DNA from: Myxococcales bacterium | Lineage (GTDB): Bacteria; Myxococcota_A; UBA9160; UBA4427 | Assembly (NCBI GenBank): GCA_012960035.1 | Contig: DUBZ01000112.1 | Span: forward strand, 154,922 to 218,921 | DNA length: 64,000 bases | Direction: 5' to 3' | Shown here: positions 45,635-53,869 of the stretch, piece after piece | Layout: every line of letters starts with the position of its first letter | Position numbering within the stretch: position 1 is the stretch's first letter | Position numbers and translations under genes: made by a program | Notes under the pieces: generated by a model | Told to the model about the DNA's origin: nothing | Databases searched by the model: none | The model's input: only the letters and a program-made list of their open reading frames with translations

Positions 45635-45707
45635 GATCTTTCCTCTACTGAATCGGGAAGGCGTCCAAACAAGGCAGCCATTCCGTCACTCGATTTCACA
45701 ATACACA

Positions 45708-45729
45708 ATTTGGGAAAAAAATCCCAAAT
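45708..45729. promoter_or_regulatory. Palindromic operator 1 (ATTTGGGA-N6-TCCCAAAT)
   Basis: Perfect 8-nt arms ATTTGGGA (45708-45715) and TCCCAAAT (45722-45729) around six A. It lies 73 nt upstream of the start of the small acidic gene at 45634. The same arms recur at 49386 and 52072, each upstream of a gene start, which makes a shared transcription-factor site very likely. Confidence 0.7.
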
Positions 45730-46544
45730 ATTTAACTAAATTCACAAGGAAAATTGACCCGATTCGCGCAATTCAGCCCTATTCCGCTCCCAGGGGCCTT
45801 TAAACGGTCGGAGCGCAATGCTCGCGTCGCCTATTTCATACGAATTCGCTGCAACGTCACTCCGGCCTTGGGTGGATTACAGCTTTAGGTGACGGAGGAA
45901 CGGACTTCCCCACTGCGCGAAAAGCCGCCTCGCACTCCACTCGAATCGCGCTGTTTCGTTGCGTCCATCAAACCGTGAAATCTCTGGCGCTCGGGTGATG
46001 AAACGTCCCCGATTTACGGTGCTCGATTGGATTTGGCCTATTGGGCGAAAGCGGATCGATCACACAAGCGATGCTGCAGAAGACCCTGGACAGTCATTCT
46101 TTTGCGGGTTGCCGCACGACTGATGTGTGCACCTGCTCGAGGCAAAATTCTGGACTTCTGGCTACGCACGAAAAAAGATGCTCCGGCTACGAAGCCCGAC
46201 TCCAGTCCACCCGTCAGATACTGGAGCGTGTGCTCAGGGAGTCGTGGTTCACGAGCCGTGCGCCCGCCCCGTTTCCGCACAAGGGACTGCAGCTCGTGCG
46301 GGGACGAGGGATGATTCATCAGGCGTTGATCACCTGTAGCTCGGCGCCCGTTGCAGCAGAACAGTTCGAAGGGGGCTTCACTCCGTGCACGTCTGCCGCT
46401 TAGTTCGTCGTGAGTTGCAAGAACCTGGTTGAGAAGATAGTTTTTTACACTATCGACGCCCTCGCAGATTCGTGACTTGGCACACACCGTGCGAACCCAC
46501 GCCTACTCATGGATTGCGTCAAGCACTGCTCGGCGGAGAACATA
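45730..46544. other. Intergenic region with scattered open frames
   Basis: About 815 nt between operator 1 and the synthase-like gene. Frames of 120-150 codons exist on both strands, but none shows family features or a good SD. Near 46436-46454 there is a perfect stem GATAGT-N7-ACTATC, 90 nt before the next start. Nothing else was recognised. Confidence 0.35.
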
Positions 46545-48800
46545 GTGGGCCTCGAAGCAAGCATCGCGTTCGCATTGGTGGCGCTCTCGGGTCTCGGCGC
46601 CAGCGTATTCATCTTGGACCTCTACAGTGTCGACGCACCGCGATTTCGTTGGAACGACCGTTGGAGCTTCGAACCCGCTGAACTCGGAAACTACTCTCGC
46701 CCACTGTTGATCACCGCCAGTTTGCTGGGTCTGTTCCTCGAGCTCTTATTGATTCGATGGATTTCCTCCGAAATTCGCATCTTCGCCTACTTCAAAAATT
46801 TCGTGTTGATTGCGTGCTTCTTGGGCTTTGGGCTTGGGTTCCACTACTGCCGCAGGCGAATTCATCTCATCTCCATGCTCGGACCGCTTCTCTTGCTTTC
46901 GCTACTGGTCACGGTGCCGTGGAGCGGACTCCGTGAATTAATTGAAGCGCTTCCCACCTGGCTTGGCGCCTATTCCGAAGTTCATATTTGGGGTGTTCCG
47001 GCCCTCGAAACCAGTTCGCAGAGCCTCGCGGCCTTCGTGGGCGCGGTCACCTTGTCTGTTCCAATCTTTACCCTCATCGCGCTCACGTTCATTCCCGTTG
47101 GTCAGCTGACAGGCTGGTCACTCGAGACGGCGCCAAACGGGATCTCCGCATATACCGTCAACATCCTTTCGAGCTGGGCTGGGATCATTCTATTCAGCGC
47201 CCTCTCGTTTATGAGCCTGCAGCCCGTGTATTGGTTTGGGGTTGCAGCCGCCATCATTTTCTTGCTGGTTCTACTACTCCCCGTGGCACGCGTCGCGATT
47301 GCTGTCGTGCTTAGCGCTTGCGTTTTATTGGTTGCTTTCAGCGACGGAACGACGTCTGAAGTCTTTTGGTCTCCGTATCAAAAGCTCTCCCTCACTGCCG
47401 CGGAACTCGACGGTGAAAACGTTGGCTACCACCTTGAGACCAACAACAGCTGGTACCAAAAGGTCGTTGATTTGTCCCCCGATTTCGTCGCGGGGCACCC
47501 AAAACTGTTCGAAGGTACGACGGTGGAATGGGGCGCGTACGACCTGCCTTACAGACTCCATCCAACACCAGGTTCAACACTCATCCTGGGTGCTGGGATG
47601 GGGAACGATGTCGCAGCCGCGCTGCGAAACGGATCCGAGCGGGTTGTGGCGGTGGAAATCGACCCTCTGATCTTGCGCCTCGGAGAGGAACGTCATCCAG
47701 AGGAGCCGTACGCATCACCCAAAGTGGAAGTCTTCGTCGACGACGCGAGGAGCTTTATCGAGCGAGCTGACGAGCAGTACGACCTCATTGTCTTCTCGCT
47801 CCTCGATTCTCACACCAACGTCTCGCACTTTTCCAACATTCGTATCGATAACTACGTCTACACTGTTGAAGCGATGGAAGCCGCGCGACAACTTGTCGCT
47901 CCCGACGGTCTGTTCATCATCAAATTCCAAGTCGAGCAACCTTGGATTGCGGAACGGTTGCGAAAACTTGTCAAACAAGCGTTCGGCGCAGATCCGCTTC
48001 AAATGCTGACCGACTCCACATTCGGAACGAGCGGCAGACTCTTCGTAAGTGGCTCCCCGGATCGAATCCAAAAGCTTCTTCGCAATCCGCGTGTGCGAAG
48101 GCACATTCGTGCCGCGCCGCAAACTGAAGTCGACCATGTGCGTGTCACGACAGACGACTGGCCCTACTTCTACCAAGAAGAACCTGGGCTGCCTGCCAGC
48201 GTCATCTTGATGACATTGGTACTGGTCGGCGTGTGTTGGCTCGCTCTGAGACGAACCGATATTGGGGGCGGGTCTATTCAGTGGCACTTTTTCTTTTTGG
48301 GCGCGGGCTTCCTACTCGTCGAGGTACAGGCGGTTAGCAAGATGGCCCTGCTGTTCGGAACGACCTGGATCGTGAACTCGGCTGTCATCTCCGTCGTACT
48401 CATACTGACGGTGCTCGCAAATATCCTGGTCGAACGCGGACCGAGCGTTTCGACCCAACTTGCCTACCTGGGACTCGCCATCTCGATTGCGGCCGCCTAC
48501 GCCCTTCCCGTTCGCTGGCTGTTCGTCGACAATGTTTGGCTGCGAGCGGTCGTGGCTGGCGTCGCTCTGTGTTTGCCGGTCTTTTTCGCCGGGATCATTT
48601 TCGTCAAGGGTTTCGCAAACGTTAAGTTCGACGGCCATGCAATGGGATCAAACTTATTTGGTGCGCTGATCGGCGGAATGCTCGAGAGCTTTTCGCTGTG
48701 GGGTGGACTCAAGTCGCTACTCGTCATTGCAATGGTGCTGTACGCCGCATCGTATGTCTTTCGACCAAACATGGGCAGCGATTCCTCGGCAGCAACCTGA
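46545..48800 (+). CDS. Multi-pass membrane protein with spermidine-synthase-like methyltransferase fold domain
   Basis: About 751 aa. Two blocks of helices (residues about 40-270 and 565-740) surround a soluble domain that contains LILGAGMGNDVAAALRNG and VVAVEIDPLILRLGEERHPE, the SAM/decarboxy-SAM-binding region of polyamine aminopropyltransferases, followed by VDDARSFIERADEQYDLIVF. This is a membrane SpeE-like design. The GTG at 46545 follows GGAG by 6 nt; an ATG at 46509 is an alternative without SD. The acceptor substrate is unknown; aminopropylation of small molecules or another group transfer is possible. It is divergent to the polymerase operon. Confidence 0.7.
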   Translation: MGLEASIAFALVALSGLGASVFILDLYSVDAPRFRWNDRWSFEPAELGNYSRPLLITASLLGLFLELLLIRWISSEIRIFAYFKNFVLIACFLGFGLGFHYCRRRIHLISMLGPLLLLSLLVTVPWSGLRELIEALPTWLGAYSEVHIWGVPALETSSQSLAAFVGAVTLSVPIFTLIALTFIPVGQLTGWSLETAPNGISAYTVNILSSWAGIILFSALSFMSLQPVYWFGVAAAIIFLLVLLLPVARVAIAVVLSACVLLVAFSDGTTSEVFWSPYQKLSLTAAELDGENVGYHLETNNSWYQKVVDLSPDFVAGHPKLFEGTTVEWGAYDLPYRLHPTPGSTLILGAGMGNDVAAALRNGSERVVAVEIDPLILRLGEERHPEEPYASPKVEVFVDDARSFIERADEQYDLIVFSLLDSHTNVSHFSNIRIDNYVYTVEAMEAARQLVAPDGLFIIKFQVEQPWIAERLRKLVKQAFGADPLQMLTDSTFGTSGRLFVSGSPDRIQKLLRNPRVRRHIRAAPQTEVDHVRVTTDDWPYFYQEEPGLPASVILMTLVLVGVCWLALRRTDIGGGSIQWHFFFLGAGFLLVEVQAVSKMALLFGTTWIVNSAVISVVLILTVLANILVERGPSVSTQLAYLGLAISIAAAYALPVRWLFVDNVWLRAVVAGVALCLPVFFAGIIFVKGFANVKFDGHAMGSNLFGALIGGMLESFSLWGGLKSLLVIAMVLYAASYVFRPNMGSDSSAAT

Positions 48801-48840
48801 CAAGCCGTTTCGCTCACCTTGGCCTGTATCAATTGGCGCG

Positions 48841-49116
48841 ATGCGCCCGAGCCTCGCCACAGCAGTTTTCCAAAGTATCGAAGTTGGAAGACCGGTTCTC
48901 CGCGCGACGAATTCAGGATTCACCGCTGCAATCGATGACCGTGGTCATGTCGTTGCCCGGTTGCCTCCGAATTTACCGGGGGGACTCGCGGTAAGAGTGA
49001 GGCCATCTGCACGTATCACGATTTACAACCGGATTGGTCACTGGTTTCGCATTGTCGCGTCAACATGTGCTTTGACGGCCGCCGCGTTGCAGCCCAGGCG
49101 ACAGCGAAGTTCGTAG
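48841..49116 (+). pseudogene. Apolipoprotein N-acyltransferase (Lnt) C-terminal remnant
   Basis: The frame reads AVFQSIEVGRPVLRATNSGF then TAAIDDRGHVVARLPPN and later ITIYNRIGHWF. This matches the end of the nitrilase-like domain of Lnt (RAIETGRPLLRATNTGISAxID). The N-terminal membrane part and the catalytic Glu/Lys/Cys are absent, so only about 90 codons remain. The fragment starts 40 nt after the preceding gene's stop. Confidence 0.6.
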
Positions 49117-49385
49117 CCTGGATTCGAAAGACGAGTGCACGCAGCAATACGGGCATCCGCGACATCGACGCCCGGGGCAGTCTCTCCGGATTCTCGATAC
49201 CCGCACGTCCAACATTTCGAGACCTCCGCGAGTGCCAGCCTGATTCAACGATGCTGGGCACGTTGACCTATTCACCAGACTTTCGTTCCAAATACTGCTG
49301 AGGTTTCATCGAATTCGATGATTTAAACGTAGACCCCGTGAGGATTCGGGGGTAAAATAGCCCGACTACGTGGCCGTTATATCAT
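49117..49385. other. Intergenic region with a GC-rich hairpin
   Basis: No gene recognised. CCCCG-N8-CGGGG at about 49334-49351 forms a short hairpin followed by GTAAAATAG; it could end upstream transcription, but there is no T-run. Confidence 0.3.
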
Positions 49386-49406
49386 ATGTGGGAATTAATC
49401 CCAAAT
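49386..49406. promoter_or_regulatory. Palindromic operator 2 (ATGTGGGA-N5-TCCCAAAT)
   Basis: ATGTGGGA at 49386-49393 and TCCCAAAT at 49399-49406, with a 5-nt spacer ATTAA. One arm position and the spacer length differ from operators 1 and 3. It ends 86 nt upstream of the lamin-tail gene start at 49493. Confidence 0.6.
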
Positions 49407-49492
49407 ACTAGGGTCGTGTTGTATGCGTTCGAGCCGTGAAGTGGGTTTGAGCTCTTTTACGCGTCGGTGCACTTTTTGCTGGAAATGAGACC

Positions 49493-51454
49493 ATGACTCG
49501 ATCAAACAACAGAATTTCCGCCTTGAGTGGTGATCACCTTCCTCTTCAAGCTTGGATTTCGGCGCTCGCGCGAAGGCAGCCGGATGAGCGCTTTATGACA
49601 TTCACTCTGTTGTCTTGGACGGTGTTGTCGTTGCTCTTGAGTATGGCATTTGTCCACCCCGCCCAGTCTGCGGACGTCATACTGAACGAATACAACGCGG
49701 TTCCCAAGACCGGAGGTTTTCTCAAGATTGGCAAAGAAGATTCTCGATTCGGTCGCCGCGAAGGAAATGGAGACGACTGGTTCGAGGTCGTTGTCGTCAC
49801 AGACCATCTCGACATGCGAGGTTGGCAGTTCGTTATTTCCAATCGAACGGGCGTCCCCGCTATCCCAGGCCCGGGCCAAGAGATCTTCACACTGACACTT
49901 ACGGACGAACCCGTCTGGGCTGATCTTCGATCTGGCACGATCATCACCGTAGCCGAAGACATCGACGCAACCGCCAACGCCTACCGACCTGAAATCGGTG
50001 AATGGTGGATCAATGTTCGCGCCAACGACACCGCCGCTGGGAAATACATCACAGCGATGAACTTCGCGGTCTCGAACGAGAATACCCAGTTCACGATCCT
50101 GGATGACCTTGGAGCTGTTGCGTACGGCCCGTCCGGCGAGGGCATTTCGCCGCTGGCGGGTGTCGGGACGACCGAAGTCTTCAAACTCGAGGCGACGCCT
50201 ACCGGGGCAATTACACCAAGCGCAATCGAATACACCGACGGCTCCTCGAGCAGCTTCGGACTTCCGAACCCGTGGACGGACATAACCGGCCCTCAGATTC
50301 AGGACTTCAGTGCACTTCGCGCAGTGGTCCCGTACTTCCCGCTGACGTCGGTCGTCATCAACGAGGTCAATTCTCACAGCGACCTGCCGGAGGTTGACTG
50401 GATCGAGCTTTTTAACACGACCGCCGCACCGATCGACATTGGAGGCTGGTTCATAAGTGACGGGGCCGTCAACCTCATGCAGTATCAAATCCCACCGGGA
50501 ACCATCATCCCGGCAAACGGCTACATCGTCGTCCTTGAATCGACTCTGCTTTTTTCCTTCAATGGTGAACTGGGTGAAGCGGCCTATCTGTCGGAAGGCG
50601 ACGGCCTCGGAGGAATGACCGGCGGACGCGACTCCACCAACTTTGGACCCGTTGAAAATGGCGTTTCTTTCGGCCGGTTTCCGAACGGAAGCGGCCCGTT
50701 TTTCCGAATGTCGTCGCGAACGCGGGGCGACCTCAACTCTGCGCCTGACTTCGGCCCTGTTGTGATCAACGAGATCATGTACAAGGCGCTCGGGCCTTTC
50801 GCTCCTCCGTTGACCGGCAGCGATGCCGAGTTCATCGAACTGCGCAACGGCGGCATGGTCGATGCTCCGATGGCAGTCGACTACGGGTCCGCAGGAATCT
50901 TTCCGTGGCGCGTCAGCGGCGGACCGAGCTTCGACTTCCCGCCTACAGCCGTTGTTCCCGCTCAAGGATTCGCATTGTTGGTGACATTTGATCCCGTGCT
51001 GGAACCGCTGAAGCTTGCCGCATTTCGATCTCACTACGGCCTCCTCCCGTCGACTCCGATCTTGGGACCCAGTGGAGGACGGCTCGACAATTACACCGAC
51101 TCTATCAACCTCCGTCGCCCTGACGTCCCATCGCTCGGAGTCGCCCCCCTCGTACTTCGAGACTCCGTGACTTACTTCGATTTTGGTGACTGGCCCACCG
51201 GGCCGGATGGCACGGGGCCCTCACTCGAGCGGCTTGATCCCAATGTCGCCGCGTCCGATTCGACACGGTGGGCCGCCAGCCTCTCCGCAAAAGGAACTCC
51301 CGGCGCGGAAAATTCAGTAGTGAATGTCCCAGAGCCGGCTGTCGTCGCCCAATTGTTTGTAGCGAGCTTGAGTCTCAGTGTGTTGTTGCGAATCAGGAAC
51401 CGACGCCCCCAGCGCCTGGCAACGCGCCCCGAAAAGAACGGAATCGAAGTCTGA
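49493..51454 (+). CDS. Lamin-tail-domain protein with PEP-CTERM anchor
   Basis: 653 aa. A signal helix (about 37-57, LSWTVLSLLLSMAFVHPAQS region) precedes three lamin-tail-like repeats: VILNEYNAVP at about 62, VVINEVNSHSDLPEVDWIEL at about 284 and VVINEIMYKALG at about 424. The C-terminus has VPEPAVVAQLFVASLSLSVL followed by RIRNRRPQR, a PEP-CTERM-type sorting signal. The ATG at 49595 would give a more standard signal peptide than 49493. Lamin-tail proteins are frequent partners of CotH and VTC genes. No CotH kinase domain is present here. The gene lies under operator 2 and directly before the VTC/TolC remnants. Confidence 0.8.
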   Translation: MTRSNNRISALSGDHLPLQAWISALARRQPDERFMTFTLLSWTVLSLLLSMAFVHPAQSADVILNEYNAVPKTGGFLKIGKEDSRFGRREGNGDDWFEVVVVTDHLDMRGWQFVISNRTGVPAIPGPGQEIFTLTLTDEPVWADLRSGTIITVAEDIDATANAYRPEIGEWWINVRANDTAAGKYITAMNFAVSNENTQFTILDDLGAVAYGPSGEGISPLAGVGTTEVFKLEATPTGAITPSAIEYTDGSSSSFGLPNPWTDITGPQIQDFSALRAVVPYFPLTSVVINEVNSHSDLPEVDWIELFNTTAAPIDIGGWFISDGAVNLMQYQIPPGTIIPANGYIVVLESTLLFSFNGELGEAAYLSEGDGLGGMTGGRDSTNFGPVENGVSFGRFPNGSGPFFRMSSRTRGDLNSAPDFGPVVINEIMYKALGPFAPPLTGSDAEFIELRNGGMVDAPMAVDYGSAGIFPWRVSGGPSFDFPPTAVVPAQGFALLVTFDPVLEPLKLAAFRSHYGLLPSTPILGPSGGRLDNYTDSINLRRPDVPSLGVAPLVLRDSVTYFDFGDWPTGPDGTGPSLERLDPNVAASDSTRWAASLSAKGTPGAENSVVNVPEPAVVAQLFVASLSLSVLLRIRNRRPQRLATRPEKNGIEV

Positions 51455-51456
51455 GG

Positions 51457-51568
51457 TCAGCATTCCAAAGTGTATTCGAGCGACTCGAGCTCAAGTACGT
51501 GGTTGACGAAATAACAGCCCGCGCAGTCAGGGACAGTATTGCGCCCTACTGCAAGCGCGACGAGCGTT
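51457..51568 (+). pseudogene. VTC polymerase gene, 5' remnant
   Basis: The frame reads SAFQSVFERLELKYVVDEIT then ARAVRDSIAPYCKRDE, clearly homologous to the start of the VTC protein at 45279 (FQQQFERLELKYLIDEVLAR). It begins directly at the stop of the lamin-tail gene, has no obvious start codon, and breaks at about 51565. It is part of a collapsed second copy of the operon. Confidence 0.75.
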
Positions 51569-51649
51569 CGAAAGCTCCTGCACAATGCCGAAGAAGCGGA
51601 GAAGACCGTCGACGGTTGGTGGCAGAAGCGACTCGACTCCGCATTCGGA
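51569..51649 (+). pseudogene. TolC-like gene, 3' remnant
   Basis: RKLLHNAEEAEKTVDGWWQK and RLDSAFG align with LLARADKAEKAADRWWKKRL near the C-terminus of the TolC-like protein at 41618. Only about 27 codons are preserved. It follows the VTC fragment directly in another frame: a deletion removed the polymerase core, DUF4956, the adaptor and most of TolC. Confidence 0.7.
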
Positions 51650-52071
51650 ACCACCGTCGAAATCACGCCGATCGGCAGGTTGAAGTCGGTTACGGTGCTC
51701 GGTCGCTCGAGCTCTCGCCCGAAAGCGCGAAAAGATACACTTCGGTGTCTCACCCACCCGGTTGAGCAGGCGTGGGTTTACGTGTGCAAACCACGGGTCT
51801 TGCATCACTTGACCGAGCGATTCGCTGCGCCGTTTCACCAACCAGATCCGTCGGTACTCGCCCGGTTGGATAGGAGGTCGTCGCACTTTTCGAGATGTAT
51901 CGTGCTCAAGAACGGAGCTGCGATGCCGTCCTGCGAGATCGGGGAGCAGGAATTCGTGCGACACAAAACACCGGGGCCCCGGACTCTCGAATCCTGCTGA
52001 AGGCGTAATCTCCGTCCCCCAGGGAACGGCGCGCTTGAATTGTGATCTTTTTCGTCGGCATACTTGCACAT
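51650..52071. other. Region without recognised genes
   Basis: Open frames on both strands run through this part, but none has family features or a ribosome binding site. It probably consists of decayed sequence downstream of the second operon copy. Confidence 0.35.
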
Positions 52072-52103
52072 TTTATATTTGGGAATACGATCCCAAATAT
52101 AAA
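52072..52103. promoter_or_regulatory. Palindromic operator 3 (13-nt arms)
   Basis: The best of the three copies: TTTATATTTGGGA (52072-52084), spacer ATACGA, then TCCCAAATATAAA (52091-52103), a perfect 32-nt palindrome. It ends 96 nt upstream of the lipoprotein GTG at 52200. Confidence 0.75.
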
Positions 52104-52199
52104 GAAAACGCGAAGCGGCCTTAAAGAGATTCCCTTTCTTGTACGTAGCGGCTCAATTGCACATTGGCGAACAACATTATGCCATGAGGAGCGACCGCA

Positions 52200-53324
52200 G
52201 TGAATACTTCAATCAACGTTCAGCCCACTACATTCAAGTTCTTCCCAATTCTTCTTCTAGGATTGCTGGCAGCGTGCTCTCAACCCATAAGCGGTAGCAG
52301 CGACAAAGCTGCAAACAAAACGCAGACCGACGGCCAAATACTCTCGGTTGACGGTGCCGATACCGGACTCGAAGGGATTGTGGTGTCTGCCAACTCATTG
52401 GCAACATCGACGGAAACCGACGTTCTCGGTGAGTTTGACTTGGGAGCTCTGCCGCAAGGTGTGCAAAAGATCGTCGTCACGATTCCCGACGACGATGGCG
52501 CTGGCGATCGTACCCTGAGCGAAACGATCGACCTTACCGGCATGGATTCCGCAGCCATTGGCATGACGGTGGACGGAAACGAAATGATCCAAGTTGCGAT
52601 CAACGGTTGCCAAGATTTTGATGCCCGGAACCGCTTCAAGCTCGATGTCGATGGCGATGGACTTCCCGAAGACGGGTACATCCGAGTACGAGGCGAACAC
52701 CGAAATCGCCAGCGGCTGAAAGTCGAAATTGGACCGCTCGAAGTCGATCAAGTGATTATCCAAATCGAAGACTTGGAAGGCGACTTTTCGGTGACAGTAC
52801 GAGACGACGGAGAAGCAGAGCTAGAACTCGAGCTTGCGAATGTGTTGGATCTCGCAGGCAACGTCGTCACACTCGTCATCAACGACGAGCCGCTAGAGCT
52901 CGGTCTCATCCCAAGTCCTGGAGTGGCGGGAGAACCCAATTGCCATGGAGACGACGATTCGCAGAACGATGACGGAGGTAGCGAGTTCGATGTGCGAAAT
53001 CGATTCGCTGTCAACGTTGACAGCGATGATGAGGTTGAACATGGGTACGTGCGAATTCGAGCGAGGGACGACGGCCGACAGCGCTTCAAGGTTGAAGTGG
53101 GACCGGTATCGCAATCCGTGACGATTATCGTGAGCCCAGACGATAATGTAAGTGAAGACGACTTTCGTGGTCAAGCTGAGTTGGACGGCGTGGAAGCCGA
53201 GCTAGACCGACATGGTCCCCTCCCGTTCGGAGTAGACCATGTCGCCGATCTTGGCGGCTACTTCGTCTTCTCAGAGATCGAGGGTGAGGTGACGTTCCTG
53301 GCGACCGTTCCAGTCGTCGACTAA
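52200..53324 (+). CDS. Lipoprotein with duplicated acidic beta-type domains
   Basis: 374 aa. The signal peptide ends in LLGLLAACS (lipobox Cys at residue 26). Then follows a carboxypeptidase-regulatory/Ig-like segment (GLEGIVVSANSLATSTETD) and two copies of one module: ARNRFKLDVDGDG...RQRLKVEIGPL at about 140-183 and VRNRFAVNVDSDDE...RQRFKVEVGPV at about 264-303. DVDGDG/DVDSDD look like calcium-binding turns. The GTG start follows GAGGAG by 8 nt. It lies under operator 3 and is probably a surface-exposed outer-membrane protein. Function unknown; co-regulation with the polymerase operon is inferred. Confidence 0.7.
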   Translation: MNTSINVQPTTFKFFPILLLGLLAACSQPISGSSDKAANKTQTDGQILSVDGADTGLEGIVVSANSLATSTETDVLGEFDLGALPQGVQKIVVTIPDDDGAGDRTLSETIDLTGMDSAAIGMTVDGNEMIQVAINGCQDFDARNRFKLDVDGDGLPEDGYIRVRGEHRNRQRLKVEIGPLEVDQVIIQIEDLEGDFSVTVRDDGEAELELELANVLDLAGNVVTLVINDEPLELGLIPSPGVAGEPNCHGDDDSQNDDGGSEFDVRNRFAVNVDSDDEVEHGYVRIRARDDGRQRFKVEVGPVSQSVTIIVSPDDNVSEDDFRGQAELDGVEAELDRHGPLPFGVDHVADLGGYFVFSEIEGEVTFLATVPVVD

Positions 53325-53588
53325 GTCGGCGCCAGACACTCATGGACCCAATAAGTCGGCGGGCCAGGTGACGCCGACTTATGGTGGGCGGGCTGTAATC
53401 TCAGTAGTCTTCACCGGCGCCCGAACTTCAGACTCCATATCGAGCGCAACCCGACCGCTTCCTTCGTGACGCGCGAAGCGCGCTGGTATTCATCGTTGCT
53501 CCTTCGCACGCGGCGTGCTTGGACGGTGCCGTGAAGGCCGTCTCGGGCAAAAGAATGATCTTGCGAAGAGACGGTTTTCAGTTGTTTT

Positions 53589-53738
53589 CTAGGCCGCTCT
53601 TGCGGCCAGATACGCCCTCTTCCTTTTCTTCATCGTCCGATCGCTTTGCTTCACCCGTTTCACGGTCTCGGATTTGAACTCCGCCGTGAAACGTCTGTGT
53701 GCGTGCAAGGTCAAGGTTTCTCATTTGCCGCTAGGCAT
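53589..53738 (-). pseudogene. IS3-family OrfA remnant
   Basis: The minus frame reads MPSGK, a stop, ETLTLHAH, then RRFTAEFKSETVKRVKQSDR and ends at 53589. RRFTAEFKxExVxxV is the start of IS3-type OrfA transposase. It is short, has an in-frame TGA and lacks the HTH and OrfB. Confidence 0.55.
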
Positions 53739-53869
53739 CCCTCGATCACTCGCGAATCGGATTTGGGTATGACGGTTTTGCTTGCCTATCTGCACCGGAA
53801 ACTGCTATTAGGCCCCTCACCCAACATCTTGACTGGCTTTCACGCAAGCCAGATCGGAATCGAGAGTTC

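Noticed and set aside
46038..46487. Minus-strand frame of 149 codons in the intergenic region
   Set aside because: No family features, biased composition and no SD; could not be supported as a gene.
49502..51034. Minus-strand open frame of 510 codons opposite the lamin-tail gene
   Set aside because: Composition is Arg/Asp-rich shadow sequence, no family features or SD; the plus strand carries signal peptide, repeats and sorting signal.
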